Assembly: GCF_018309085.1 (NCBI RefSeq)
Contig: NZ_CP070502.1
Span: 1,178,001-1,242,000, forward strand
DNA from: Sporosarcina sp. Marseille-Q4063
GTDB lineage: Bacteria > Bacillota > Bacilli > Bacillales_A > Planococcaceae
Length of the DNA: 64,000 nucleotides
Direction of reading: 5' to 3'
The notes under the pieces are model-generated. The model was not told the DNA's origin. It did no database searches and worked only from the letters and a program-made list of their open reading frames with translations. How positions within the stretch are numbered: position 1 is the stretch's first letter; every line of letters begins with the position of its first letter. The translations under genes and the position numbers were made by a program. Below are positions 52,649 through 61,502 of this stretch, piece by piece.

Positions 52649-53323
52649 TTGACAAAAGTATGGGATTATAAAGGAATTGTCGAAAAATTCGAGGCGAATC
52701 GCAACGCGGAACAAGCTGGTCCAATGGCGGCCTATTTAAAAAACCATTTTACTTTCTTGGGAATTAAGAGCCCTCAACGTAAACAATTGCTACGCGAATA
52801 TTTTGCAGAATATGCATTGCCAGAACCTGAGCGGCTGTTTGAAGAAGTCTGGAAACTGTATGAACTCCCGGAACGAGAATATCAGTATGCGGCATTTGCA
52901 TTACTTGAAAAAATGAAGAAATATTTGTCGGTTGAAGATTTACCCGAATTACGCAGATTGATCGAAACAAAGTCTTGGTGGGATAGCGTGGATTCGATTG
53001 CGCCGAAGTTTGTTGGCGATATTGTGAAAGCAGATCCAGCACGAGGTGAAAAAGTGATGATGGAGTGGTCTCAGTCCGATAATATGTGGACAAACCGTGC
53101 CGCGATTCTCTGCCAATTAAAATTTAAACAGGCGATGAATTCGGATTTATTATTTGAGATTATTAGGCAACATATGAGGTCCAATGAATTCTTTATCCAG
53201 AAGGCAATTGGCTGGGTATTACGGGAGTATGCCAAGACGAATCCCGAAGTCGTAAAAACGTTTGTAGCAGAACATCCTTTGAAACCATTGAGTAAACGGG
53301 AAGCGTTGAAGCATTTCAAGTGA
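52649..53323 (+). CDS. DNA alkylation repair protein, AlkD-like HEAT-repeat family
   Basis: A 224-residue all-helical protein of the AlkC/AlkD type, DNA glycosylases that remove N3- or N7-alkylated bases. Strings include FLGIKSPQRKQLLREYF, KSWWDSVDSIAPKFVG (the WWDxVD region with the conserved aspartate and tryptophans), MWTNRAAILCQLKFK and FIQKAIGWVLREYAKTNPE. The start is TTG 52649 with AGGAG upstream. It is monocistronic, on the opposite strand from its neighbours. Confidence 0.88.
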   Translation: MTKVWDYKGIVEKFEANRNAEQAGPMAAYLKNHFTFLGIKSPQRKQLLREYFAEYALPEPERLFEEVWKLYELPEREYQYAAFALLEKMKKYLSVEDLPELRRLIETKSWWDSVDSIAPKFVGDIVKADPARGEKVMMEWSQSDNMWTNRAAILCQLKFKQAMNSDLLFEIIRQHMRSNEFFIQKAIGWVLREYAKTNPEVVKTFVAEHPLKPLSKREALKHFK

Positions 53324-53415
53324 AAAAGAAGCATCTAAAAATAATGTCGAGTCAAGTTCCAGGAAAGCTCAGATTTATTTCTGGGCTTTTAACATGTAAT
53401 CAGTTAAGCTTCATT

Positions 53416-53640
53416 TCATTTAGCAGAAAACCACCACACAACAAGAGTCATACTCACTATCCCCCAAGCTGTAGTACCCACTATCCACCAAACTATAGAT
53501 CGGATAGCTGAACTACTTTTCTTACTTTCCATATTTCCTTTTATAAAAGCGAGCTTACTTTCCATATTTCTTTTCATAGAAGCGAGAACAATAAATCCGA
53601 TTATGATGAAACCAACAGTTATCCAAAATAATAAATCCAC
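53416..53640 (-). CDS. Small membrane protein with an internal 11-residue duplication
   Basis: A 74-residue protein with an N-terminal helix (FWITVGFIIIGFIVLAS), a charged middle and a C-terminal helix (IVWWIVGTTAWGIVSMTLVVWW). The middle contains two copies of an 11-residue unit encoded by a 33-nt tandem repeat (MKRNMESKLAF and IKGNMESKKSS). GTG 53640 follows GGGGG. No family recognised. Confidence 0.65.
   Translation of the reverse strand: MDLLFWITVGFIIIGFIVLASMKRNMESKLAFIKGNMESKKSSSAIRSIVWWIVGTTAWGIVSMTLVVWWFSAK
53521..53586. repeat. 33-nt in-frame tandem duplication
   Basis: Units 53521-53553 and 53554-53586, both starting CTTACTTTCCATATTTC and ending GAAGCGAG or AAAGCGAG; they differ at only a few positions. 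The unit length is a multiple of three and preserves the frame of the host gene. Confidence 0.8.
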
Positions 53641-53761
53641 TTTTCATCCCCCTTTTAATGATTAGTAATCTATTACGCTGTATTTATTCTAACATATGCA
53701 TTCCGGTAATATCAAAATAATCAGATACCCGTTATATAAATAAATACTTCTCTTTTACAAC

Positions 53762-53784
53762 GGTACCTTGCACTGAACAGTACC
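53762..53784. promoter_or_regulatory. Candidate PadR operator
   Basis: Dyad GGTAC-N13-GTACC 72 nt upstream of the padR-like start; a second GGTAC/GTAC pair lies at about 53809-53831. PadR proteins usually bind such dyads at their own promoter. Confidence 0.45.
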
Positions 53785-53855
53785 ATATGATATATTGATG
53801 TTAATCGGTACACCCCACGAATTAGTACTATTCATTAACCAGTAGTGAAAGGAGC

Positions 53856-54188
53856 GTGTTGGAGTTGAATGTACAATTTAAAAAAGGCGTGTTAAACCTA
53901 TGTGTGCTTGTGCTTTTAGACAAACAGGATCGCTACGGTTATGAACTCGTTCAAAAAATTTCCAACCAGATTTCCATATCTGAAGGCTCGGTTTATCCGT
54001 TACTTCGCCGTTTGACAAAGGAAGGTTATTTCACAACCTATCTACAAGAATCATCAGAAGGCCCCCCGCGTAAGTATTATAAGTTAACAGATACGGGACG
54101 GACTTATTTACACGAACAATTAGAGGAATGGCGGAATTTCACGGAGGGCGTAAATACATTAATCAAGGAGAGTGTGCGAAATGACTGA
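53856..54188 (+). CDS. PadR-family transcriptional regulator
   Basis: A 110-residue winged-helix regulator with the PadR pattern: FKKGVLNLCVLVLLDKQDRYGYELVQ, split as GVLNLCVLVLL and DRYGYELVQKIS, then SEGSVYPLLRRLTKEGYFTTY and PRKYYKLTDTGRTYL. TTG at 53856 or 53862 could be the start. It overlaps the HAAS-domain gene by 8 nt. PadR next to such a protein is a common arrangement, and the pair is probably autoregulated. Confidence 0.92.
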   Translation: MLELNVQFKKGVLNLCVLVLLDKQDRYGYELVQKISNQISISEGSVYPLLRRLTKEGYFTTYLQESSEGPPRKYYKLTDTGRTYLHEQLEEWRNFTEGVNTLIKESVRND

Positions 54189-55209
54189 AAACCAATTTAT
54201 TAGTGAACTTGAAACGGCAATCAGCCACTTACCCGAAGCGGAACGAAACGATATCCTCGTTGATATCCGTGAATACTTTTCAGATGGCCGCGAGGACGGA
54301 AAAACAGATGATGAAATTGCTTCTTCCCTAGGCTCTCCTGCAAAAATTGCCGAAGACCTACTTGATTCCTATCCATTTATTGAAAATGATACACCCGCTG
54401 AGGTAAGCGATGAATTAATTACAATTACCGATAACAGCTATACGAATGTCGATATCGATGTTCAACACGGCGCACTGTTTGTTAGACCTTCTCATGACAC
54501 GACAACGACTGTGGAATTAATCGGCTCGAATGAGAAACTCGAATTGACTGCGCAAGTCGTTGGCGACACCTTAGTTGTTCGGTTGAAAAGTTTACGCCAT
54601 TGGTTATTCATGTTCAATTTTAATATGAAGGCGGTGACACTTAACGTGTTTATTCCAAAGAAGTTATATCAATCATTTGCGATGAAAACGGATAATGGGC
54701 GAATTGACGCTACTAAAATTCTTGGGAACAACGTGACTGCAAACACCGACAACGGTCGAATACAATTAAAAGAAATCGCTGCCTCTTCCCTGACAGCCGA
54801 AACGGATAATGGCCGCATTGTTCTTGAGAAAGCCCAAGTGGATCATGTCAGAACGAAAACAGATAATGGTCGAATTGAAATGAGCCACATTGATGCGGAA
54901 AGTATCGGTGCAGAATCGGATAACGGGCGAATTGTGCTTGAACATGTAAAAGGTTCCGTTGTGGGAATTACGGACAACGGGCGAATTATATTACAAACTG
55001 AAAGTCTCGATCGAAATATCGATTTGAAAACAGATAATGGTAGTATTTTGGTAGAATCAAGAATGGAACCAACAAACGTTTCTATTCATGCCAAAACAGG
55101 TCATGGTCGCGTGGATATATTCGGAGAGCGAAATTCGCGGACTGTTATTGGCGCTGGAGAAAATACGATTCGATTGAAATCAGATAACGGAAGAATTACT
55201 GTTAGGTAA
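54181..55209 (+). CDS. HAAS/DUF1700 protein with DUF4097 beta-strand repeats
   Basis: A 342-residue protein. Residues 1-70 resemble the HAAS signalling domain (FISELETAISHLPEAERNDI, LGSPAKIAEDLL). The rest is a right-handed beta-repeat with at least eight copies of a TDNGRI-type unit spaced 19-24 residues, as in DUF4097. No membrane segment stands out, although one moderately hydrophobic stretch (LRHWLFMFNFN) occurs mid-protein. ATG 54181 overlaps the PadR stop. Such pairs are thought to sense or respond to envelope state; function here is unknown. Confidence 0.85.
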   Translation: MTENQFISELETAISHLPEAERNDILVDIREYFSDGREDGKTDDEIASSLGSPAKIAEDLLDSYPFIENDTPAEVSDELITITDNSYTNVDIDVQHGALFVRPSHDTTTTVELIGSNEKLELTAQVVGDTLVVRLKSLRHWLFMFNFNMKAVTLNVFIPKKLYQSFAMKTDNGRIDATKILGNNVTANTDNGRIQLKEIAASSLTAETDNGRIVLEKAQVDHVRTKTDNGRIEMSHIDAESIGAESDNGRIVLEHVKGSVVGITDNGRIILQTESLDRNIDLKTDNGSILVESRMEPTNVSIHAKTGHGRVDIFGERNSRTVIGAGENTIRLKSDNGRITVR

Positions 55210-55215
55210 ATAACA

Positions 55216-55255
55216 AGAGCTCCTTTCAGTTGACGTTGAACTAAGAGGAGCTTTT
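55216..55255. terminator. Terminator between convergent genes
   Basis: Stem AGAGCTCCT/AGGAGCTTTT with an inner AGTT/AACT pairing; T residues follow on the plus strand, A-rich sequence on the other side. Confidence 0.7.
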
Positions 55256-55597
55256 ATTATTTGTTTTATCATACAAATCTTTATACATACTACCAATTAG
55301 AATAAAAACAAATACAGGTATTAAAATAATTCTATCTGATGTAAAGCCATCCGTTAAAGTATTATCAACTATAATACTTACGATTAAAGCAATTAAACTA
55401 ATCACACTAAACATAATAAACATCGTTTTATTTTTCGAAAAATACGCCTTTTTTATTTCAATCATAAAATACACGGTTGCAAAAACAATTACAACAATAC
55501 GAGTTACAAACAAATATTCATATTGAAAATAAAAGCTTGCAAATATTAATAAAATAAACATTAAATTTAGAACCATGGAAAAGTTTATTTTTTTCAT
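55241..55597 (-). CDS. Small multi-pass membrane protein
   Basis: A 118-residue protein with four hydrophobic segments, e.g. LMFILLIFASFYFQYEYLF, IVVIVFATVYFMIEI and MFIMFSVISLIALIVSIIV. The N terminus MKKINFSM is basic. No family recognised. Immediately upstream lies a coding remnant, so this gene may have lost its original partner. Confidence 0.6.
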   Translation of the reverse strand: MKKINFSMVLNLMFILLIFASFYFQYEYLFVTRIVVIVFATVYFMIEIKKAYFSKNKTMFIMFSVISLIALIVSIIVDNTLTDGFTSDRIILIPVFVFILIGSMYKDLYDKTNNKSSS

Positions 55598-55609
55598 TAT
55601 AAAAACTCC

Positions 55610-55852
55610 TATTGATTATATTCCGTTCTTGCCTACCGGTTTGACTATTGTAGTCCTGATCGCCCGTTTTATGGGATGCGATCGTGTTGAATATAACATC
55701 AGGACCATAATGCATAATATGATTGACACCGACATCGTGCTGAAAATAAGTTAATGGCACCTTTTGAAATTTTTGTTCAGATAAATCATACGTGTAGTAC
55801 CAATCCTCAACTACGGCTTCACCAAAAAGGGATATATATAATCGACCATAAC
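55610..55852 (-). pseudogene. Remnant of a larger protein-coding gene, unknown family
   Basis: Minus-strand translation shows an 80-residue stretch with real-protein character (GRLYISLFGEAVVEDWYYTYD, then PLTYFQHDVGVNHIMHYGPD, VIFNTIASHKTGDQDYN). There is no suitable start codon or ribosome site, a stop lies just upstream, and the adjoining DNA up to 55950 shows only scraps in other frames. I infer a decayed C-terminal piece; the family is not recognised. Confidence 0.4.
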
Positions 55853-55952
55853 CTTACATACATTATACGCATAATCAAGTGTTGTGCCAAAGTAGGTAAC
55901 CGAATAAAAAAATAGCCAAGCCCCATTTACTAGGACTAGGCCATTCTTCCAT

Positions 55953-56456
55953 TCAAATAACAGGTGCTTCTCCGCCAAACGCTGCCCATTCTTCACGAGC
56001 CGGTCCGTAAACACCCGGTACACGCAATCCTGCTTGACGCATGAGCACGGTCATTTGTCCGCGGTGATGCGTTTCGTGAGCAGTTAAGATGCCAAGAACA
56101 GTTCCGACAGACCATTGTTCTCCGTACATGTCTCTCATTTCACTTAATACTTCATCGTTCCATTGCGATTTCATTGCTGAAACCATTGCTTCATTGGTCG
56201 AACGATAAGCATCCGCAATTTCAGCTGCAGTTTCCGGTACTGGCGCATCCTCCGGTGTTCCCTTAAATTCCAACCCTGTCTGCGACATCATTTCATGAAG
56301 TGTTTGTACAATATGCCAAGCAATTCGGCCGAGTGTACGGTCTTCTGGCGACACCTCTTGTGCTAATGATTCGTCGGTAAGCGCACTCAAGATTTTCAGC
56401 GTCGATCCGCTTTCATGTTCCCAAAGATTAAGGAATTCATCGATTGTTTTAAACAT
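55953..56456 (-). CDS. DinB-family protein
   Basis: A 167-residue four-helix-bundle protein of the DinB/YfiT-like metal-binding superfamily. Metal-ligand histidines are in LGRIAWHIVQTLHEMM and LTAHETHHRGQMTVLMRQAG. Members include bacillithiol transferases and DNA-damage-induced proteins; activity here is unknown. The reading starts at ATG 56456 behind a GGAGG-like site (GGAGGTTTTAGTTT). Confidence 0.88.
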   Translation of the reverse strand: MFKTIDEFLNLWEHESGSTLKILSALTDESLAQEVSPEDRTLGRIAWHIVQTLHEMMSQTGLEFKGTPEDAPVPETAAEIADAYRSTNEAMVSAMKSQWNDEVLSEMRDMYGEQWSVGTVLGILTAHETHHRGQMTVLMRQAGLRVPGVYGPAREEWAAFGGEAPVI

Positions 56457-56534
56457 AAACTAAAACCTCCAACAATTAGTGTAAATGTTCTATTCGTGAA
56501 CTATCGGAGATTTCCTTCTTTCTAGCGATTACTA

Positions 56535-56771
56535 TTAACTATTAATCGAATTCATGACCCCGCCATCTTTTATATTCTTATAATTTTGCTCCCCGACACG
56601 GCGTTTTATTTCTTCTTCAGAAATAGGTGGCGGTATTTCTACCTCTGATAAGGCGTTCACGCTGTCTTCAACAACGACATTTTCGTATAACGCATTTTTC
56701 GCATCAATTTCTCTTCCGTATTTGGCTGCTTCCTCTTCCGTCATTCGAGCTTCCTCTGGTTTATCAAACAT
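56535..56771 (-). CDS. Small hypothetical charged protein
   Basis: A 78-residue, highly charged soluble protein (FDKPEEARMTEEEAAKYGRE, EIPPPISEEEIKRRVGEQNY). No family recognised; the low-complexity character suggests partial disorder. ATG 56771 follows GGAGGG with 9-10 nt; a longer reading from 56807 includes that site. Confidence 0.6.
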   Translation of the reverse strand: MFDKPEEARMTEEEAAKYGREIDAKNALYENVVVEDSVNALSEVEIPPPISEEEIKRRVGEQNYKNIKDGGVMNSINS

Positions 56772-56910
56772 TTTGTAAACTCCCTCCAATTCCCTTCTTT
56801 TTCTCACTATCCCCCGAATTAAACCTTTTGAAACGCATATGAGTCTGCTGATTAGACATTGAATTGATTAATTTGTGGTATAATTCCCGTAATTAGAATG
56901 GAGGAACGAT

Positions 56911-58209
56911 ATGGTTCGAAAAGCTCTTTATATTCCAATCTTATTAGTATTTAGCATCTTCATTTCCGCATGCTCCCCACCTGTACAAGAGGTCATAAGC
57001 TCTTCTACCGACAATGTTGATTCAGCCATATTAGATAATTTGGATGTCGAAAAGATTTATTCAAACGTAAAAGAACTATCAAAAGAGCCTCGAATCGCAG
57101 GCACTGATTCTGAAAAAAATGCAGCAAATTTCATTACCAGTCAATTGGAAACCTTTGGTTATGCTGTTGAATCCCAACCCTTCGAATTTGATCATTATAT
57201 TTTTCCAAAACTTGTTGAATTAACGATTGATGGCATTGAACAATCATTCTCCCCAGAACCGTTTCAATACTCGGTTTCCGGTAACGTGACGGGCACATTA
57301 ATCAACGTCAATAATGGATTGACCTCCGATTATGAAGATATCGACGTAAAAGGAAAAATTGCGGTTGCTTCAATTAGCGATATTTATTTCGAGGAAATGG
57401 TCCTGAATGCAGCTGAAGCAGGTGCTGTCGGCGTAATTATTAACTTCGCTGATGGTTTGCCGAATACCGGATGGTCGCTTGGAAAGCATCATGATGATTT
57501 TATCCCAACCATCGCCTTGTCTCCCGGCGAAGGAAAATCTTTACTAAATCTGATCAGAGATAATGAATCCGTTACGGGAACGATAACAATTGAAGGCGCC
57601 GATATTGAGAAGCATGAATCACAAAACATCATTGTGACCAAACCGTCCAAGACTTCCAATGATGAAATTGTCGTCGTTGGCGCTCATTACGATTCCGTTG
57701 AAACGTCCCCTGGAGCAAGTGATAACGCTAGTGGAACTGCTGTGCTTCTAGAGATTGCACGAGTTTTGGAAAGTGTTTCAACCGATAAAGAACTTCGCTT
57801 TCTATTTTTCGGTGCCGAGGAACTTGGATTATTTGGATCGGAAAAATATGTCGACGAAATGACAAAAAGTGAGATTAAACGTACCGATGCGATGTTAAAT
57901 ATGGATATGGTCGGCAGCGTGGATGCAGGACCGCTTACTATGTTCACTGTTGATGGTTTTTCCAATACAGTGACAGATACAGCCAAGACAATTAAGAAAA
58001 TCCCACTTGAATTTACTGACCGAAGTGATCACAAACCATTTCACAACGCTGGCATCGATGCGGCATTGTTTAGTTATTTCCCTTCGGAAGAATGGTATCA
58101 TTCTCCACAAGATACAATCGACCAGATTAGTAAGGACCGTTTGGATGAAGTAGCAAGTTTAGTGACTGCATCAGTATTAAAGTTGTCCACAAATAATTAT
58201 CACGAATAA
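56911..58209 (+). CDS. M28-family aminopeptidase lipoprotein with PA domain
   Basis: A 432-residue exported zinc peptidase. Lipoprotein signal ends FISAC (Cys20). A protease-associated domain spans about 120-215 (GKIAVASISDIYFEEMVLNA). The M28 catalytic domain follows: VVVGAHYDSVETSPGASDNA (first zinc His-Asp), FLFFGAEELGLFGSEKYV (Glu base and ligand), DMVGSVDAGP and a C-terminal histidine in EEWYHSPQDTIDQI. It probably trims peptides outside the cell. TATAAT lies at 56878, 28 nt before the start. Confidence 0.9.
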   Translation: MVRKALYIPILLVFSIFISACSPPVQEVISSSTDNVDSAILDNLDVEKIYSNVKELSKEPRIAGTDSEKNAANFITSQLETFGYAVESQPFEFDHYIFPKLVELTIDGIEQSFSPEPFQYSVSGNVTGTLINVNNGLTSDYEDIDVKGKIAVASISDIYFEEMVLNAAEAGAVGVIINFADGLPNTGWSLGKHHDDFIPTIALSPGEGKSLLNLIRDNESVTGTITIEGADIEKHESQNIIVTKPSKTSNDEIVVVGAHYDSVETSPGASDNASGTAVLLEIARVLESVSTDKELRFLFFGAEELGLFGSEKYVDEMTKSEIKRTDAMLNMDMVGSVDAGPLTMFTVDGFSNTVTDTAKTIKKIPLEFTDRSDHKPFHNAGIDAALFSYFPSEEWYHSPQDTIDQISKDRLDEVASLVTASVLKLSTNNYHE

Positions 58210-58260
58210 AGTTCTATTTTTGCTATACTAGACGTAGAAATGAATAAGGGAGGCGGGTTT

Positions 58261-58713
58261 ATGCCTGCAATTCTTATCGATGCAGATGCATGTCCAGTGG
58301 TGAATGAAACCATACAAATTGCGGGGCAATACGGATTTCGGTGCATCCTCATTTGCGACACGGCGCATGAAATGCATCGTGAAGGCGCGGAAACAGTCAT
58401 TGTTTCAAAAGGGGCGGATGCAGTCGATTTCGTCCTTGTTAACCGAGTTCAAAAAAATGATATTGTCGTCACTCAGGATTACGGATTAGCCGCGATGGTA
58501 CTGGCGAAACAAGGCCATCCGATTGATCAAAATGGACGCCGCTACACCGATGATAATATCGATCAACTTCTCTATGCGCGTCATACAGCACAAAAAATTC
58601 GAATGGGCGGTGGGCGATTACGAGGTCCGAAAAAACGTTCGAAGGAGAATACGGTCAAATTCGAAAATAGTTTAAAAAAGTTATGCGAGGAATTAACCTC
58701 AAATAAAAGTTAA
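58261..58713 (+). CDS. yqxD: UPF0178 protein (YaiI/YqxD-like)
   Basis: A 150-residue protein of the UPF0178 family with a PIN-like NYN-type fold: PAILIDADACPVVNETIQIA, CDTAHEM, VSKGADAVDFVLVNRVQKND, VVTQDYGLAAMVLAKQG and RMGGGRLRGPKKRSKEN near the C terminus. Probable nuclease-like fold; no established function. ATG 58261 lies 7 nt after GGGAGG; an ATG at 58240 is in frame but upstream of that site. In B. subtilis yqxD lies beside dnaG-rpoD, whereas here it is isolated. Confidence 0.88.
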   Translation: MPAILIDADACPVVNETIQIAGQYGFRCILICDTAHEMHREGAETVIVSKGADAVDFVLVNRVQKNDIVVTQDYGLAAMVLAKQGHPIDQNGRRYTDDNIDQLLYARHTAQKIRMGGGRLRGPKKRSKENTVKFENSLKKLCEELTSNKS

Positions 58714-58741
58714 AGCCTGCATTTTTTCAGCAGGCTTTTTT
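58712..58741. terminator. Bidirectional terminator
   Basis: Perfect stem AAGCCTGC/GCAGGCTT with flanking A and T runs, between the YqxD-like gene (plus) and the cupin gene (minus). Confidence 0.88.
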
Positions 58742-59046
58742 CATGGCAATATTTGAAACACCAAAAGATCCGTGTCTTCCTTCGCAAGCAGACTATGTTT
58801 TTCAAACGGTTGCATATAAAGTATATTATCTTGTTCAACCACTGTTTCCGTTCCTTCAACATCAAAGATGACAGAGCCTCTTCGAACGACAATTACGACA
58901 TCTTTGCTCGAATCATGTTCGGCGATTGTTTCGCCCTTTTTCAGTTGGATATTAATGATTGTCGCGTTTTCAAGCGTTTGTAGCTTGGCGATATGTTTAG
59001 CTTTCTCCCCTAGTTTATACGGCGTTGAGATTAAGTCCATCGTCAT
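58741..59046 (-). CDS. Small cupin-domain protein
   Basis: A 101-residue single-domain cupin: two beta-barrel motifs, GETIAEHDSSKDVVIVVRRG and LYMQPFEKHSLLAKEDTDL. Metal-ligand histidines are partly conserved. Small stand-alone cupins bind metals or ligands; function is unknown. The promoter region is shared, back to back, with the DUF3889 gene. Confidence 0.82.
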   Translation of the reverse strand: MTMDLISTPYKLGEKAKHIAKLQTLENATIINIQLKKGETIAEHDSSKDVVIVVRRGSVIFDVEGTETVVEQDNILYMQPFEKHSLLAKEDTDLLVFQILP

Positions 59047-59125
59047 TCCTCCAATTCATTTAGAAACTTATCTATTGAATGATTTTAAACAAATGACTCA
59101 TCCTACCGGAAAGGAGATGAGTCGA

Positions 59126-59458
59126 ATGATGCGAAAAACTTTTATTGCGCTCGGAATTTTTACGATTGTTAATGCTGCACCTGCCCATATCCAAACACTT
59201 GCCAATGCACAACAGGAAGTTCCAGCCTACGCCAAATGGGGGAAACTTGCTGTACAAGAGACCCAAGCAAAATATCCTACCGCCAATATTATTGACTATC
59301 TGCATGAAGGCAGTGAATCAAATGGCGATTCAACAATCGAAAAGTTTAAGCTATGGTTAAAAGATGACGACCATGAATTCGGTGTTTTTGTACGAATTGA
59401 GTTTAACACCGAGACTGAAAAAGTTGTTGCGATTAATTTCCAAGAAACTTCGAGATGA
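59126..59458 (+). CDS. Secreted DUF3889 protein (YqzG/YhdC-like)
   Basis: A 110-residue exported protein: signal peptide MRKTFIALGIFTIVNAAPA, then PAYAKWGKLAVQETQAKYPT, FKLWLKDDDHEFGVFVRI and a C-terminal VVAINFQETSR, the DUF3889 pattern. No lipobox. ATG 59126 (or 59129) is preferred, 9 nt after AAGGAG; a longer reading from 58868 overlaps the cupin gene's own strand and is not credible. Function unknown. Confidence 0.85.
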   Translation: MMRKTFIALGIFTIVNAAPAHIQTLANAQQEVPAYAKWGKLAVQETQAKYPTANIIDYLHEGSESNGDSTIEKFKLWLKDDDHEFGVFVRIEFNTETEKVVAINFQETSR

Positions 59459-59476
59459 GCAGTTATACAATGTTAT

Positions 59477-60295
59477 TTATATCTCTTTCAAGATTCCTTT
59501 AATCAAATCTACAAACGTATTACGGGATTTAGCGGCAACTTCAAGTACTTCTTCATGGCTTAAAGGCTCATCTAAAATTCCGCAAGCCATATTGGTTAAG
59601 CAAGATATACCCAATACTTCCAATCCGGCATGAATAGCTACTGTTGCCTCAGGTACTGTTGACATTCCAGCTGCATCTCCACCGAGTATACGGATCATCC
59701 GAACTTCAGCCGGCGTTTCATAAACGGGGCCGCTCAACCATGCATATACGCCTTCACGTAATGTTATGCCCTTCTCTTCAGCCACTTTCGAAGCCATAGT
59801 ACGCAATTTATGACTATAAACTTCAGATACATCCGTAAAACGCGGTCCCAACTCGTCGTTATTTTTACCGATGAGCGGATTTGATCCGACCAAGTTAATA
59901 TGATCAGTAATGAGCATCAACTCACCCGCGTTGAATTCTGTATTAACTGCCCCGCAAGCATTCGTGATGACAAGTTTTTCGATCCCAAGCGCTTTTAGTA
60001 CTCGAACCGGAAAGGTTACTTCACTTAAGGAATACCCTTCATAATAGTGATAACGCCCCTTCATAGCTGCGACGATTTGACCTTGCAATTCACCTATAAC
60101 AAGTTCATTGGCATGACCTATCGCATCGGATTTGGAAAAGTGAGGAATATCCTCGTACGGAATGCTAACCGCATTTTTGATTTCATCCGCAAGACTCCCC
60201 AATCCCGATCCCAGAATGATTCCAACCTTTGGAAATACATTTATTTTACCGAGGACAAAATCTCTAGCTTCCGCTATTTCATTCATATTAATCAT
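59477..60295 (-). CDS. punA: Purine nucleoside phosphorylase (guanosine/inosine type)
   Basis: A 272-residue phosphorylase splitting guanosine or inosine into base and ribose-1-phosphate. Motifs are VGIILGSGLGSLADEI (phosphate site), GRYHYYEGY, VRVLKALGIEKLVITNACGA, GELMLITDHINLVGSNPL (base-binding Asn/Glu) and AAGMSTVPEATVAIHAGLEV. The sequence resembles the trimeric PNP group (B. subtilis pupG) rather than hexameric DeoD. GGAGA precedes the ATG. No drm or deoxyribose gene is near. Confidence 0.9.
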   Translation of the reverse strand: MINMNEIAEARDFVLGKINVFPKVGIILGSGLGSLADEIKNAVSIPYEDIPHFSKSDAIGHANELVIGELQGQIVAAMKGRYHYYEGYSLSEVTFPVRVLKALGIEKLVITNACGAVNTEFNAGELMLITDHINLVGSNPLIGKNNDELGPRFTDVSEVYSHKLRTMASKVAEEKGITLREGVYAWLSGPVYETPAEVRMIRILGGDAAGMSTVPEATVAIHAGLEVLGISCLTNMACGILDEPLSHEEVLEVAAKSRNTFVDLIKGILKEI

Positions 60296-60376
60296 GTTAA
60301 TTTCTCCTTTATTGTTTTTATTTGGCTATTTACTTGGATCATAGTAGCTACTAGCCTAGCATATAATCAAATAACA

Positions 60377-61381
60377 TTATTTCAACATCTCTTTTGCAAT
60401 TAATTCATAAGACTTGAGTTTGTCCTGAAAATCATAAGCGATCATGACTAGCATAACCTCATCAGCGCCAAATTCTTCAGCAAGTTTTTCAATTTGTAAC
60501 CGCGCCGTTTTAGGTGTACCGATGATCATCCGCTTTCGATTTTCAAGAACATGCGGTTTTTCAAAATTCGTGTATGTGTACGACATCGCTTTTTCCGGTG
60601 AAGGCGTTCCTTTTGAAGGAATCCCTTGTGCGGAAAGAATGAGCGATAGGTCGAGTGAAGAAACAATTCGCTCGGCTTCTTCTTCCGTTTCAGCACATGC
60701 GAAGAAAACTGCGACTGCTTGTTTAGGTTTCTGCAACGCCTTCGAGGCCTGAAAAGTTTCACGATAAAGTTTAGCTGAGATTATCCCGCCTTCACCGTTA
60801 ATAAATTGCGCAAACATATACGGCAACCCTTTCTCAGCAGCTAATGCAGCAGAACTCGGACTCGAACCCAACATCCAAACTGGCGGCGTGGACTCTGTAA
60901 TCGGTGTTGCTTTCAACCCGAAATAAGGATGGTCTTCGGGCATTGTATCATGCAAGTACATGAGTAAATCATCTACTTGCTGGGGAAATTTATGGATATC
61001 TCGGTATTCCCCGTCATTCAGCGCATAAGTAGCCCGCGGCATTCCACCGGGGGCACGACCGATGCCCGCATCGATTCTTCCCGGAAATAATGCTTCTAAC
61101 AACTTGAAGTTTTCAGCAACTTTGTAAGCCGAATAATGCGGAAGCATAACGCCGCCTGAACCGATTCGTATTGTAGAAGTGACTGTCGCTAAATGTGCCA
61201 TCAATATTTCCGGTGAAGAACCTGCGAGTGTCGTCGCATCATGATGTTCAGAAACCCAGAAACGAGTGTAGCCCCACTCTTCAGCTTTTTTGGCAAGCTC
61301 AGCGGTATATATTAATGACTCCATTGCCGTACTTCCTTCAGCAATTGGCGATTGATCTAAGATGCTTAATTTTATAGTCAT
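60377..61381 (-). CDS. LLM-class flavin-dependent oxidoreductase
   Basis: A 334-residue luciferase-like monooxygenase-fold enzyme using FMN or F420-type flavin. Motifs: LSILDQSPIAEGSTAMESL, YTRFWVSEHHDATTLAGSSP, RIGSGGVMLPHYSAYKVAE and DAGIGRAPGGMPRATYAL. The MsnO8-like subgroup it resembles has uncertain substrates. A second family member is cut by the right window edge at 63.6 kb. Confidence 0.9.
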   Translation of the reverse strand: MTIKLSILDQSPIAEGSTAMESLIYTAELAKKAEEWGYTRFWVSEHHDATTLAGSSPEILMAHLATVTSTIRIGSGGVMLPHYSAYKVAENFKLLEALFPGRIDAGIGRAPGGMPRATYALNDGEYRDIHKFPQQVDDLLMYLHDTMPEDHPYFGLKATPITESTPPVWMLGSSPSSAALAAEKGLPYMFAQFINGEGGIISAKLYRETFQASKALQKPKQAVAVFFACAETEEEAERIVSSLDLSLILSAQGIPSKGTPSPEKAMSYTYTNFEKPHVLENRKRMIIGTPKTARLQIEKLAEEFGADEVMLVMIAYDFQDKLKSYELIAKEMLK

Positions 61382-61502
61382 TTAAATCTCTCCTAACCTA
61401 ATGACCTCATTTTACATGAAGGAAATCTTTTCATCATTGGACATGCCTATGCTTCTAAGTTTAGAATAGTTAAACAACAAATAATTTTCTACGGAGGGAC
61501 CT

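Noticed and set aside
55811..56023. 70-residue frame overlapping dinB end
   Set aside because: Frame is mostly shadow of the DinB gene and the decayed region beside it; no ribosome site.
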